From Cyclina sinensis (lineage: Eukaryota > Mollusca > Bivalvia > Venerida > Veneridae), in assembly GCA_012932295.1 (NCBI GenBank), contig JAAONU010000002.1, positions 35,461,521 to 35,525,520 on the forward strand: 64,000 bases of DNA, in the 5' to 3' direction. The position numbers and the translations under genes were made by a program. Positions within the stretch are counted from its first letter, which is position 1. Every line of letters starts with the position of its first letter. The notes below the pieces were generated by a model. The model was not told the DNA's origin. It was given only the letters and a program-made list of their open reading frames with translations, and ran no database searches. Below are positions 34,599-48,056 of this stretch, one piece after another.

Positions 34599-35110
34599 AT
34601 GACGTCATATTTTCAATTCTCAGATTACGTAATTTGTGGAGTCACGCTCGCCTGCTGGCAATTGTTCTATAGAGCATGGGATAAAATCACATTAAAACCA
34701 AATGTTATGTTATCCTTAGAAACCGAGATGGCCAGGAATCTGACAGAGCACGTGCCATCACGTGATGCGCACACATTGAATCTATTGAGCGTGGAATCGT
34801 CCTGCAGTGCTCCCAAACGATTTATTTCTGGCATGGGTAACCCCATGTAACGACCCAACACGGCACGTGTCGTTTTAGGGATTTCAAATTTCAAATGTCA
34901 CTTGCGTCGGACGGCGATATATTTGAAAATAATGAACTCAGGGCCGATATTGACCGTTTGTTTGCGAGCTGAATTAAAAACCACTAAGACTACGTATAGG
35001 GGTGGCACTCGCTCGCATATCTTTGCTCCATGTGGGTGACTGTTTGCAAAATGTCAATGTATACGATCACGTGGTTTTATATGACGGACCGTCACGAGAT
35101 GTAATTCAAC
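34599..35110. promoter_or_regulatory. Motif-dense island with four CACGTG E-boxes and a CRE
   Basis: TGACGTCA lies at 34600-34607. CACGTG occurs at 34749, 34759, 34864 and 35068, an unusual density for AT-rich DNA. Sequence complexity and GC are raised throughout. Open frames of 83 (plus) and 75 codons (minus) overlap each other and lack family features, so I favour regulatory DNA or a promoter over a coding exon. Confidence 0.35.
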
Positions 35111-36229
35111 AATCTTTTATTGTCAACCTTCATAATTTTGTTCTTTAGAATCTAACATCTTTAGATTTTGCTACAAAGAAAGTCAGTATCTTTTTAGACT
35201 TTAGATGTGTTGAAAGAAACATTTTAAGTAAGATTTAAAGTGATTTTAATTGCTTCAGATGTCATTACAACAGATTTAAATGCGGGTAGCTATATGAAAA
35301 TGTATATTAATCATTTAATGACCCTTCAGACAGTTTATAATTGGCTATCTGCTATCATTAAAACATGTTTTTATCATTTAAAAACCTATATACCCCTGAA
35401 AAAAATATATTTTTGTGATAATAAATACGCAAGTGTAAAATGTTCTGTCATGCATTACATTCAACATCTGTCATGTAAGACGAAAGTTGAACGGGCAAAT
35501 ATATGTGGAGACCAAAGCCGACAATAAACTTTAATAACTATGTTGGGTAGAAGCTTTATTGACTTATTTGTTCTTAGTACAACAGTGTTATTAGTGTTTT
35601 TACATTTGAGGCGTTTTTCCTTTTAACACAGTTTGTGCATGCTAGTTTTACAAATAACTTGGAATGAAATCAAACTGATTTATTTTGTCTTCAAATTATG
35701 CCGTACTGTATACATATGTTACTGATAACAACGAACATTTCAAAAGAAACAAAAACAAAAATGTTTCAGTTCAGTCATGGCTACCAGAAAAGATTAATTA
35801 AACATTTATGTTTCATCGTGAAATTTCTTAATTATTCTCCTCGCTAACTAGTGCGGACAACAAGCATTTATTTCTTGTTATGGAAGCTTATTTTCCTCGC
35901 TAACGAATGATTGGTAGATATAATATTGTTGAAAACTAGAAACAAACAAATATGAAAGGGGGTATTTTTATGCAAATTGTCATAAGTGTTTGTTTTTGTA
36001 ATAGAATTCAGGAAACAAGTTTTTTTTCTTTATCTTAAATTAACACGAAGATTTCATGTCATCTTATCATCTTCTATGTTTTAAGTTTATGTTATCAAAA
36101 ATCAATAAACAAATGATAAAACTGTACTTTTAGACATTCATTTAGAAGGACAAACATCAGTTTTATCATTCCAAGTCACATTTTAGCCATGAGCTTACAT
36201 CCGTTACATCTACATTTGTAACAAGTCTA
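35111..36229. other. AT-rich non-coding stretch
   Basis: Nothing recognised apart from the word CTCGCTAAC, repeated near 35840 and 35895. Confidence 0.5.
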
Positions 36230-36560
36230 GAAAAAACACTTACAGAGAGAACGCCAGAAAACGCCAGACTCAATTACCACTACGTCATCATAAGGCATAC
36301 ATCATATAACGCGCAAAGATAATGGCAAAATAAATGCCGATTCGGATAATTGCCTATAATAGCAGATTTAATTATGAGAAATAGGACACTGTGTATTTCC
36401 CTTCGCCGGAAAAAGCGCTGGAATAAATGGCCGGGGCGCAGGGGATCTCGGCATTTGTTTTATAAAATCAATTTACGCCGTGACAGAAATGTCAGATTTA
36501 AATGCTAGTCGAGATTTTTGCCCCGCTCTCGCGTTATTTAGTTTAGGCAACAGCGGTCAA
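36230..36560. promoter_or_regulatory. Candidate conserved non-coding element B (Dlx 3' flank)
   Basis: A GC-rich, non-repetitive island (TTCGCCGGAAAAAGCGCTGG, AATGGCCGGGGCGCAGGGGA) with many mixed words and homeodomain-type ATTA/TAAT cores (CTCAATTACC, TTTAATTATG). No open frame crosses it. It is the most enhancer-like patch in the 3' flank by composition. Confidence 0.33.
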
Positions 36561-37019
36561 ACAATAATGAAAAATTATACTTTAGAAGTGGTAAAGTGGT
36601 AAAGACTTCGTAATCTTGGCTTTCTCTTAATGCTTTGGGCGTTTTTAATTTAATCCACAACGTGACATTTTGTCGATTATCAAAGTCCTTATTTTATCCA
36701 GTCCCTATCTTGCTAAGGTTAAGAATTCGTAAATGTTAGTACCTTTTATTTTTCTGTTTCTAATATAATCAATTATAATCAATGATTCAGTTATCAAACT
36801 GATCTATGTTCTGCTAACGATTCTTGACCTTGACCTTATATGTGCCATACAGTTGTAACAAATAAAATCATTCTTCTTTTTCCGTTATAGACTGGTTTAA
36901 AAAATGCACAATTCATTTTGAGTATTTACTTTTAGAACATTTACCAATTTTAATATTGGACTGGGTCTGTTATGTAAATACTCAAGAGTTTTCACTATTC
37001 AATTTCAAACAGTTAAATA
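36561..37019. other. AT-rich non-coding stretch
   Basis: Nothing recognised. Confidence 0.5.
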
Positions 37020-37300
37020 TGACAACACACTGTAGCTTTCCGAATAAATGGCAGAAATTCCGGTAATGCAATATTTGCTTTATAGATTGAGCTATAATTG
37101 CCATATCGTTATATAATGGGTATTTTCGGGTACCGGGTTTAAATTAATACAAAATATTAATTAGTAGGCTTGGAAGGGGTTGGAAGCTTTGGGCGAGAAT
37201 GCCTTTTATCTTTCTGTAAAGGCCTTTTTGCCGTTGACTTTCTAATGACACTTTACAATTTCTTTCCAACTTGAAAATTAGAAATTTTCTCTTTACTTTC
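37020..37300. promoter_or_regulatory. Candidate conserved non-coding element C (Dlx 3' flank)
   Basis: Mixed sequence with GCAGAAATTCCGGTAATGCA, TATTAATTAGTAGG and GGAAGGGGTTGGAAGCTTTG. Includes TTAATTAG-type homeodomain sites. No open frame. It lies close to candidate B and may be one module with it. Confidence 0.27.
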
Positions 37301-40300
37301 CGACATGGTTCTATAATAATTCACGAGAATTAAATGTTTTATTACTGCTTAAAAGAGTTCATCTGTCAGTGTAATAGTTATATTAAATTTTAAGACTATG
37401 TATAATGTGTTTAATAACAATGTTTGTTCTTGCTTGTCTGTTTGTACTGGAAAGTATCCTTACATCTACAATGCCTGCCTGTGTATTACATTCGAACTAG
37501 CTGAAATTTTCTGTTAATTCAACCATATTTTCAATCACTTACACAAACTTTCTACATTGATATGACTACATATTTTGAGGTGACCTATGGCCTATTTGTC
37601 ATTTTCTCGGCCACAACGGCTTCGCAGCTTCTATATTGAATTTTTAGTCTGTTGAACTAATCAAACTTTTACAACTAATAACAAATGGAATTGTACAAGT
37701 TTCCGTATCAGAATTTGTAAATGGGCTTTATTCTTTATTGTTGTTGTTTTATTTAAAGACAGATCTTTCCTGCAAAATTACTGCAGGGGACTAGCTTATA
37801 TAAAACTATATTACGTTTGTCAAATGAAATCCTATAAATATATATCCCAATTTACTCTTTTGCTGAAAAATAACTTTTGGTTCTGTACTATTTCTCTCCA
37901 CTCAGACTTTCATTTGTCTTCTGTTGGAATTTTCGTGTTCAAAGTTTGTTTATTTCTTCGTTGGACGTTCAACCACAGGCCCTTTGCTATTTGATATATG
38001 GCCTGACATTGCTGATAAAACTATTAACTGTAATTTAGCACAGAATTCAATAATTTCCATATTGAAAATTGATTCATCCGCATTGTTTTTTCAGGACCGC
38101 AGTTTCTTGATGAAGCCGTCAGCTAAACATGAATCTTGAGTCTGGGTTGGAACAATCGCACGCGAATTTAGCGGGAAGGTAGCAATTTCGCATCGATTGA
38201 CCGGGAATATAATTTGAGAAAGACTGCCAGTAGGTAATTTAGGACTTTCAGCTTCTCTCTCTACAGACTTTATAGAACAGAAATGTTTTATACAGAGTCA
38301 AAATGTACATGCAAATTCCATGGTAATGTTATCAATATAGGTTTTCTGAAACTAAAGTGTTAAATAAAATTTCTACAGAAAAATCAGAGTATTCACTTCT
38401 GAACGTAAATAAGATGTGATTTTGTAGCAATGAATCTCTTTTCTTTTCCTTCGTGTTTTGTTGACTTACTTGTACATGTATATTTTTTCAAGCTTTTTTT
38501 GCAAACTCCCAAAGCCGGAAATACATTGAAAAACGAAAACTACTAAAGATAGATAAGAAAAAAAGACAGATACTTTTACAGGAGTATTTACTTGACAGAT
38601 GTCAAGTTTTATGTCACAAAACTAATATTTCATTGCATAGAGTAACTTCAACGTGATACATATTTTTCACATTCATATTTTTCACATTCATATGCTATTA
38701 GATGAGGCAAATTTGTAGCTGAGATAAAATGTAATTTTAACGTGAGATAACATTTAGCTTTCCTATCAAACAATTTACTAAATATTTTTATATAATAATG
38801 GAACATATGTCTCACGCGTTTAGAACGGCTATCTGGAATGATCAAATTTATATCTACTGATAAATTTTGCCAGCTTTAACATTTAACTGCATTAATATGG
38901 AATAAATCGTATAATAAATGTAAATGTGAATTCGTGACTAATACCTACATCTGTAGTTTGGTTTGACAGATTTTTGAAACCATGACGGCTTATCAAACCG
39001 TGGATTTTTAAGGTCAGTTTTTCAGGTAGATAAATAGAGTTACATCAGTATTTTGTTGATTAAGGCTGCATTCGTGCTGCTAGGTTATGACGTTTTTTTC
39101 CCTACAAACTTAGCGCATTAGATTAGAGAGTAAAAAGGGTTGTGTCTGACCGTTTGTCTGTTCGATTTCTCCACCATCCAATTCCGTCTACTTGCCTTTC
39201 TTATCTGTTCGGCTAGTTGCCCGCTTACTTGGTTCAGCAAAGAAGTCAGCTGCATGCCATCTTGATGGACCAGTTATTCGGAAAAGATTTGTTGTTTTCG
39301 AAGGACTTGCGTATTTACCGCAACGTTTTGTCAACTTCCAGTTTACTTGTCCATCTATCCATTTTAAATGAAATTGAAATTCCCATCTCTTTATAGTCTT
39401 TTTCTTGCTGGCTGACTATTTTCAGTTATTACATTTTGATACCAGCTGCAAGCCCAATTAAAGTTAAATAGACTGTAAAAATATGTTGAAAACTCATCAA
39501 TCATATTGAGAAAAAAAATTAAAACACTTTCAGTTATAAAATGAAATATAAAGCAGAAGAAAATGGATGAAAATTTAACAACTCTTTGTCAATTAATTCC
39601 GAAATAATATTTCTATATAATTGTCCTAATTGTTTTAAACTGTTGCCATTGTCAAATCAGCGTGATTCCGACGCTCATTATCTAGTAATAAAATGAAATC
39701 TATAAATAGAAAGTTGTAGACTAATCATATCAGCAAGAATATCTCGTTTTGATCGAAGAGACATTAGATGAGACAAACCTGTCTAAGATGGCGGCAAATT
39801 GCCATTATAAGTCACCTAATCGAGGTTTCGATTTCTGTCTGCTGCATAGCACAGCTCTGACAGCAATTAGACAAAACGTACTAAGTTTTCTTTTATTTCA
39901 ACGTACATGTTGAATGTCTTACTTAAATATTTGCAACTTCTAAAACCTTCTTTGGATAACTGTTTTTTTCTGTTGTTGTTGTTGTTTTTTCCGGAGTCGA
40001 AAGAAGAAACTGTGCACGTCAACAAAGATATTTGGTATCATACCTCTAACTGAATCACTGGCTCTATTTGAGCTTGATCTTTGAAAAAATAGAAGTAACA
40101 ACTTATTGCTTATTAGAACTACAGTTCTGGTGTTACAGTTGTATTCATATAAACTTTAAAATTCTAGATTACTTGAAATGTTTTACACAACATTTGTCAA
40201 CTTGAAACTTCACCTGGCTCCTTGATATATTAATATTTCCAAATTTTGAAGCAAAAATCTTAGCTATGGGTTCGCTCTTTACTTTGAATTCAGAAGTGAA

Positions 40301-41060
40301 TACCTAACTTACAGCAGTCGATGGAAGTTTCAGAGCCAAATTCCGACATGTACAATATGGAAGTTTCAGAGCCAACTTATACAATATGACATTAAATTCG
40401 ATTGCTTGAAACTACTTTTATTATGATATTTTTTCAATTCAATAAAAGATTTTTAAAATATGTATGTTTAGAACTGAATCGAAATCGGTGCTACAATTTC
40501 TATCTGCTCGACACACGAGAACATCGCAAGATATTAAGACACACATGAAGTGTGACTAAATAGATTTCAGATTGAAGTTGAAGGCCCTGACTGAAAATAT
40601 AGAAGTTCATAATAAGCAATCGGTCAATTCTAAACCTGATTGAAAGTCAATATAGCTTTAATTATATCTGTGTGGACAGCTTAACCCAGTGAAGCGGAGA
40701 CATTTTAACTAAAGGAAAGAGAAGCAACAGTATTGGTAGTTTCAGTTTATTCTTGTCCCCTCCAAAAGCTGTCCACCTGATAAATCTTCCTTGCAGTACG
40801 TAAATAAACCGGATTCCCTGTAACCAAACTTATTGTACGAGTCCTTGGTTTATTCGAAAGTTTCTTTTGATTATTTAAGGAGAATCTGACGTGCCACAAG
40901 ACTTGGGAAAGGCCAAAGTTCTCTGTTTGAAATTCGGAATCCTGAATTAAGTCAAAATGTTTTTATTTTTTCTCTACGGTGTTCTCTTAGAGTTATCTTT
41001 AAGATGTCAGTAACTTGCTTCATGAATATGACATGGATAAAGGCAAAACAGCTCTATATT
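37301..41060. other. AT-rich non-coding stretch with small repeats
   Basis: No gene recognised. Small features are a complex patch at 38140-38260 (GAACAATCGCACGCGAATTT), a 15 bp tandem pair ATATTTTTCACATTC at 38660-38690, AAGATGGCGGC (YY1-like) at 39785-39795 in another complex patch, and a 36 bp duplication of ATGGAAGTTTCAGAGCCAA at 40321 and 40357. Confidence 0.5.
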
Positions 41061-41914
41061 TGTATGCCCCCCCCCATCGAAGATCAGGGGGTATATAGTT
41101 TGGCAAATGTTGGTCGGTCGGTCGGTCAACACTTTCGTTTCCTATCAATATCTAGAGAACCCCAGAACCTATCTTACTCAGACTTGATGTGTAGGTTGGT
41201 GTCAAACCTTGTAGATGAATTCTGTAGTTTTTCAGGTCATTAGGTCAAAGTTCAAAGAACAGTGACCTTGAAAATCAAAACGGTTTCTGATCAATACCTA
41301 TAGAATGCTTGGTTCCAGGTTCTTCAAACTTAGTGTGTAGCTTGGTCATGAATAGTGAATGACTTCTATTGTTTTTCAGGTCACCAGGTCAATGGTCAAT
41401 GTTACAATGACCTTGAAGAGCAAAACGGTTTCCGATCAATAACTATAAAACTCTTCGTCCCAGATTGTTCAAACGTAGTGTGTAGGTTGGCCATGACCCT
41501 TATAGATTTTCAGGTCAAAGATCTATACAATGACCTTGAAAAGCAAAACGGTTTCTAGTCACTAACTATGAAAGTCTTCTTAGTGTGTAGGTTGGCCACG
41601 ACCAGAAAATGACCCCTATAGTTTTTCAGGTCAAAGGTCAAGGTAACAGTGACCGTGACCTTGAAGAGCAAAACGGTTTCTGATCAATAACTATAGAACG
41701 CTTGGGTCCAAGTTAAGCAGACTTGGTGTATAGGTTGGCCATGACCAGTAATGACTCCTAGTCGCTTTTCAGATCACCAGGTCAAAGGTCTAGGTCACAG
41801 TGACCTTGTATAGCAAAATGATATCCTATCAATTACTATAGAATGCTTGGACCCAGCTCCTCAAAACTTCATGGCTGCCTCTAGAGATTAGGACGCTTGG
41901 GGGGAGCATTTATG
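41061..41914. repeat. 850 bp internally repeated element with palindrome-type ends
   Basis: Begins TGTATGCCCCCCCCCATCGA and ends GCTTGGGGGGAGCATTTATG, whose complement loosely resembles the start. (GGTC)n lies at 41111-41127. The interior is about six diverged copies of a 125-155 bp unit. Each unit has a GATCAATAACTATAGAA-type block, TTAGTGTGTAGGTTGG, ATGACC, TTTTCAGGTCA and AGTGACCTTGAA..GCAAAACG. The repeats create spurious open frames. Its end motif resembles the elements at 4269 and 10833. Confidence 0.7.
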
Positions 41915-44900
41915 TTTTACAAACATCTCTTCTTCAGATTACACAGTATCATGTTTTCTTTGTTATTCTATTTTTCCTATTCGTGAGCTTGTGTGTTTTG
42001 AGTCTGTCTGTGAAAAAGTCTTGTATTACGAATTTATATAAATCATTTCATTACTCTATATGTGAACTTTAAAATACATAATGTATATATATGTGTTATA
42101 ATTCACTTTCAGTATCGCTTTATCTTTGTCCAAGAACTGCTGCTTTTACTGCTGTTTTGCAACATTCGCTTAATTAAATATAATGTAAGTAATACATTTT
42201 TATGTAAGCCTCCGTCTACTGAACTGTATGACCCAGAGTATAATCTTTCTCTATCGCCATGTAAGAATTTACCTGTCTAAAATTTCTGGACGGATTTTAG
42301 TCACGAACATGACAATGTTTTATACATGCTGATAACAGGGCGTGTATTTTAGTCTGGTTACTAGGTGACATAAAACCAACACAAGAAGTACTAGAATTTT
42401 TAGACAAACCGCCAGCATTAGTTAAACATATACTTCCATTGTAAATGCAATACCGTTCAGGTGAAGGAACATAAAATTAACATGAACATCATCATAATAA
42501 TCATCATCGTCACTATTGTCATACCATCAGCAGCAGCAGCAGCAGTAGAGAAGCTATTGAAAAATCCTAACCAGCATTCAATGATTTTTGTGTATCATAA
42601 GTAAATAAGTTTTTGATGAAACTATTTGGAAGAGCTTTAATTATATTCCTTGTCGAGGGGGAGCATGCGAAAACCGTGCAATCTGCTTCCTTATTTTATA
42701 GCACTTAGAAGTTTTTCGCTTTCACCTACTCGCTAGGTAAACAATAAATTTGTAACGGTAGATGTTAAATGTTAAGAAGACAAAATAGGTAAGCAAGTCT
42801 TAAAACCGGGCAGTTTAAGGTTAAATTTAAAACTAAAAGAGTAGATTAAAACAGCTGGGCAGGAGGTTAAAGCTTTAAGGGTATACGGGCCTCTGTTTAA
42901 TGTGTGTGAAAGTATGATATCATTGAAGTACATCTTTATCGCCTGAGGGTAACAATTTTAATGACTTGCTCCTTCTAAATACAGTTTTAATCAAATAGTT
43001 TGGGTTCACGGTGTCAGATGTTCTTGTATATATGCCATATTATTGTTGCATACTCCATTAGTGAGGTTAGATTAATATTTGATTAAACTGTAACCCCTAT
43101 CACAAAAACACGTTGTATTCGTTCAACAGTATTTTGAAGAATAATCAGTCTATAAATATTCATAACTGAACGAAAAAATGCAAAAGGGTGCAGGTGTTTT
43201 AGGTATGTTACATTATAAGAAGATATTGTGAAGCGCAATGCACAACGAATTGAAGTCGTCACTTTTACAACTCGTTGGCTATGAGTCTGCAGTTTTACGA
43301 GGTAAATAAACATGTCGTCATACACTGGAATTAGACGGGGGTGAGTCATAAAACGCTGTTATGGTAGTGTAGGATTAGTTTGGTTTTAGTGTTTTCAATT
43401 TAACACGATATTGATAAAAGCTTATCGTGAGGAAATTGGTCAGTATTTAGTGTCTTAAATGCGTACGAAGCTAGATTTGATCCTTCCAACAAACTGCTGG
43501 TATGTAAAATACATTTTCTTACGGAGATGTTGCAAGGTATGTCTTGTTTCAGTTCTAACTAAGAATGACTAGTGGGAGTAAGATGTTCTTACAGATGATG
43601 GAAGTCTAGTATTGGTTCTGTGAATAAAACAGTTTTCTCAGGTGGGGAATACGACTCTCGAGCTGGTCTCTGTCTTGAAGTGTTGTAAGATAACTGGAAA
43701 TGTTGTGGAGGATAAAAGATAAATAGTTCAAGCCCCCACCTCCCTCCCACCCCGCGCCCCCATCACCCCTCCTTTCCCAGGATCATTTCGAGGCAGACCG
43801 TGTTCTCAAGGAGGTAGATGGGGTCTTTCCAGAAAACAATGGTCAGTGGTAATGAAATGTTACTGCCTTCTAATACTTCTAATAATGAAGCTAGACAAAG
43901 TCTGTTACAAGATGCAAATAAAAAACAGGACGTGAGCAGAGTTTAACCTTCACTATGTCTTTTCCAACGTATTTCTTTTAAAGACATTGAAGACATTAAA
44001 CGTTTGTCCGAAATCGATCAGTGTTCCTCTTTTCTTTGAATTTTTTTTTACCAATTTTGGCAATGCAGTAAGACTGTACTCTCGCTATTTGCTATAATGC
44101 TGGTACCTCCCGGGAAACATGGTCTATTTGGTCTTCATGTAATAACTGTTTGTCATTTTATATGGGAAACATTTTTAAAGATTGTCAATTCCGAATAAAA
44201 ACTCAGCATTTACTTATGTAATGGTTACGTGTGGCATTGTCATTTTGTCCTTGTTGCGTTTTACAATACCGTACAGTAATTACCATTTTATAACATATGT
44301 ATGCTTTCTTCTACGCAACAGATTTCAAGCCCAGAGCGTGTGTCGCCATCCCTTGTTGGGAAACCGCCAAGACAATGAAATATTTGTCTTATTTTCTAAA
44401 ATTTATAGCACTAAAATAACATTGGTATGTCAACTTCATACGAGTAATAAATATTATTCCAGTAGTTTATACTAATGTAATGTAAGTAAGAATACACCTA
44501 TGCAATTTGAATTTATATTTCCATTTTATTGGAATTAGACTATTCGACACTGTTTTATAGCTCATTCAAGATTACATGTTTGTTTTTATGGAGCAATAAA
44601 AGCTAAACAATGCGGGAACTACAAAGCAATGTAAATTGACGACTTCATACTGACTGTCATAAAACCGGACTGATGTGACCACATTGGACTTCTGGTAGTC
44701 TTACAGAATGGGCAATAACTGAGTCATGACATCACGGTGGTAAGATGCTAAAATGTAATCACTGACATATAAAAAAAATTTTTAATTTATGTATAGATAT
44801 TTCCATCTGTATGAGATACTTCAGACATGGTGTGTTTTGAGACGGGTTATAATCCGTCATATAATATGCACCGTGCAAGGTGCGGACGCAGGGGTGATAT

Positions 44901-47900
44901 CTTGCCGTATTTACTCAGCGGACAAAAGTCATATATTCTTTATGCCTGACTTATATAGTCTGAAGTATTATTTAAAATGCCAAAGAGTAGGTCAGCTTAA
45001 CAAGACGTATTGACCAAAACTGTACTAATTTTCTAAAATGGAATTGTCTATCATTTAATTTGGACAGTGAGTTAAATTGTATTTCCGGAATAGCGACAGT
45101 GTAGACCATAATTGTAACCAATAAAAATAGAAAGAAAATAGATGAAAATAGACCAGTCACAATGAAGAACAGACTGCATGGATATAAAGGCAGACTATGG
45201 ACAGCGCTGGTCGCAAAATAAAAATGATACAATTAATACCAAGAGGATTAAAACTAATCAAAACAAAATATAAGAAAATTGTAAAAGAGATCTGAAGTCT
45301 GAGTTTGTGTGAATCCACCAATCTCAGTAATAGGCTGCTTTTAATTCTTAATGTGGCTACTTAGTCCGTTTTATAGTTTAAAATATATCAATACTCTGGA
45401 CCTTGGCATACTTATATGCCTCTAAAACAATCGTGATTACTGAAATACCGTGGGAAAGTACAAATCAAAACCAAAAACATTGCCTGCTCGCTTGCTTTTT
45501 TGCTATTTATTATACGTCAAATTAAAACTTAATCTCAATCTAAATATCATATTTCTTGTGTCTTGTTATCCATGTGTTTTCACTTCAAAATGGATGATTA
45601 TCATTGAATTACATCAGGTCTTAACACTATTTAGATAAATCATATTTTTTCACTTGTATTGCATGGCGGGGTCAAGGTATAAATTCTGCCTTGTTATAGG
45701 TACGCTAAACAAGAACGCCGTACAAGAAACAGTATCGCTCTACTAGGACAGTAATCATGCTAGTTCGTCGCTGCTGGTGACAATGGAATTTTCTCGACCC
45801 GTTTGTACCAGTTCAGCTAAATTTTACACAGGCAAGAAAAATATTCCATGGAAAACAGAAATAATTTTGGCCCATCGAAAGAGGATACATCTACCTAGGT
45901 GACCTATCCGATTCTTTGGCAAAGGTTTAAAGTGAAGACGTTTGGAACAGATTTGTACACTGTGCTTGGTTTTGCTGTTGTTGTTGTTCTTCTTCTTTTG
46001 TTGTTATTGTTGTTGTTCTGTCTATGACTTGACTTAGAAAGAAGTCACCATGCACTATCCACTAGAGGACATTCTGGAATATTGTTCGTTATCATAACAT
46101 TTAGAGAAGCTACCTTCTCCAAAAAATTATTCCTTAAAATGGTTGGAATAGAGATGTACCCTTTACCATTAACAAGAGTACATTTAGGAACATTGTCCTG
46201 GTACCAAATCATTGAAAGCTATATTTCTTAAAAAATTGTCTTGCAATAGTCGATAACAAAAGTCTTAAAGGATTAAGAGGAAAGATTTAAAATCAGGACG
46301 ATCAACCTTTCATTTGTCTTGTCTTACATTTGCCTTGTCATTATTGTTATTATGTGTTTCTTTCAAAACACTGTTAGCTGGCCTGATAAAAAGTAAATGT
46401 CATGGTCTGTCGCCATCTGAAGATACTTTTTTTAAAATGTTTTGTACCATATGCATTAATTTTGCTAAATTACTCTTACGTATGTAGTTATATATCAAGA
46501 GTAATTTTGACTGAATTTGCTCTTAGACTGAGATAAATAAGTGTCTTTATAGTTCTAGACATTTCCTCGGATATTTTATTGTCTAGGTTGCTTTTATTGT
46601 TATATCCAATATATTATGAAATGTCGTTGGCACAAACGAGCAACTTATTGATGTACTGTAATATGTTTTCATTAATATACTGAGAAGCGTAATTGCTTTA
46701 TGACGCGTGCTGTAATTTAACCCATGGGAAAAAGAAACAAATTCAGATATAAGATTCAACTTTAATCTCATTTAACTACATAGTAAATGCTCAGTGGTTT
46801 CACCACTTTACAATCATGTTAATAATATAACTTACAATGAAAACAGAGAGAACAAAATGAAAAGTAAATAAAATATAATAATCTAGACATGTAAGTCAGC
46901 TGGAATGGGTCACAGGAATGACAACAGAGTACTAGACAAACTATTTGATAAACTAAAGGTGAAATAAGTTTAATTCTCACGTAAAGGAATTTTTACAGAA
47001 CATTGGTACAAGCTGTTAGGACATAAAAATCTGAGGGGAAATATTCAAGTAAAACGCCAAAACACACGCCTTTTGTTCTTTCGATGTAATTTTTGGACAT
47101 GTTTGTTCTACATTTCAAATATGAATTTGAACACATATCTTACGTTTGAAATGTATAAACTTAGGTCATTATCTATACAATGACATCAGATATAAGATAA
47201 ATAGACTTCTTCAATCTAACGAATTATTTTTGTAATAAAATTTAAACCACACTTCGAAATTTCTATGTTACCTAATTATTAAAATACTCAAGCCTAACGT
47301 ATGCCTCTTGTTTATCAAATAGTATGTACCAATAAATTTGGGACAAACAACAAAGTCAACAAGTTTACATCTGTAAGCACTGGTTGTGTAAATATGCATA
47401 ATATAACTTGACGAAAACAGAAGTTCCATTTGGTTTTGAATTAGATTTGTATACTAACAAACTTAGTTCAAAAATCAAGAACCAAAAATTGATTATACAT
47501 GTATTGAATATATTTTTCCTAATTTAAGTTTGTTGGAGATGACTTTTCTAAGTAAAAAACAGCATTTAAATAAAATGAATACAAGATTTTTTTTCTTTTC
47601 ACAAATAAGTCGTATAAAGGGTAACAAACAGTCTGTTTCAAATAAATCACCTTATAATCTTTGTACACAAATGGAATTACATGCACGTATTAACTTGGAA
47701 TCTTGATTTAACATGATCAGTCTTTAAGTTTCAGTAAAACATAATTTATGTATATATTGCCAGATTCTCCGGGCAAATTCACAGATGAAAAAAAAAAGAA
47801 ATTGAGAAAAAAATCTGTACAAAAATGAGACATAAAGAAGTTTCATAGATCTTTTCGTATGAGATAAAAGTTTATATTAATACGAAATTCTGAAGTAACA

Positions 47901-48056
47901 TTACAACATATAAAACATTTAAAATAAAACTGCAATAAATATATACACCTATAAATTTGATTTTCATTTTGTCATGGCAGTTCAATATTATAGTAAGTCC
48001 GACATTAAAATGCCGAAAACGAAGTGCTGGTCCTCAAAGCCCTGAGTGCACATTTC
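41915..48056. other. AT-rich non-coding stretch in the Dlx 3' flank
   Basis: No coding exon recognised. Contains (CAG)6 at 42528-42545 after an (ATC)-rich patch, and the C-rich tract at 43733-43762. A patch of more complex sequence at 45700-45960 includes GGCAAAGGTTTAAAGTG. A 97-codon open frame at 44182-44475 has no motif. Confidence 0.45.
43733..43762 (-). other. C-rich tract, G-quadruplex motif on the minus strand
   Basis: The minus strand reads runs of 5, 4, 3, 3 and 5 G separated by one to four bases (CGC, T, A, AGGT), a textbook G-quadruplex pattern. No promoter or gene is identified beside it. Confidence 0.8.

Noticed and set aside
34599..34894. Overlapping 83- and 75-codon frames on opposite strands as a gene
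   Set aside because: No domain motif or splice signals, and both strands are equally open; the motif-dense DNA fits regulatory sequence better.
44182..44475. 97-codon plus-strand frame with hydrophobic stretch
   Set aside because: No signal peptide pattern, motif or splice support; hydrophobic runs are common in T-rich DNA.
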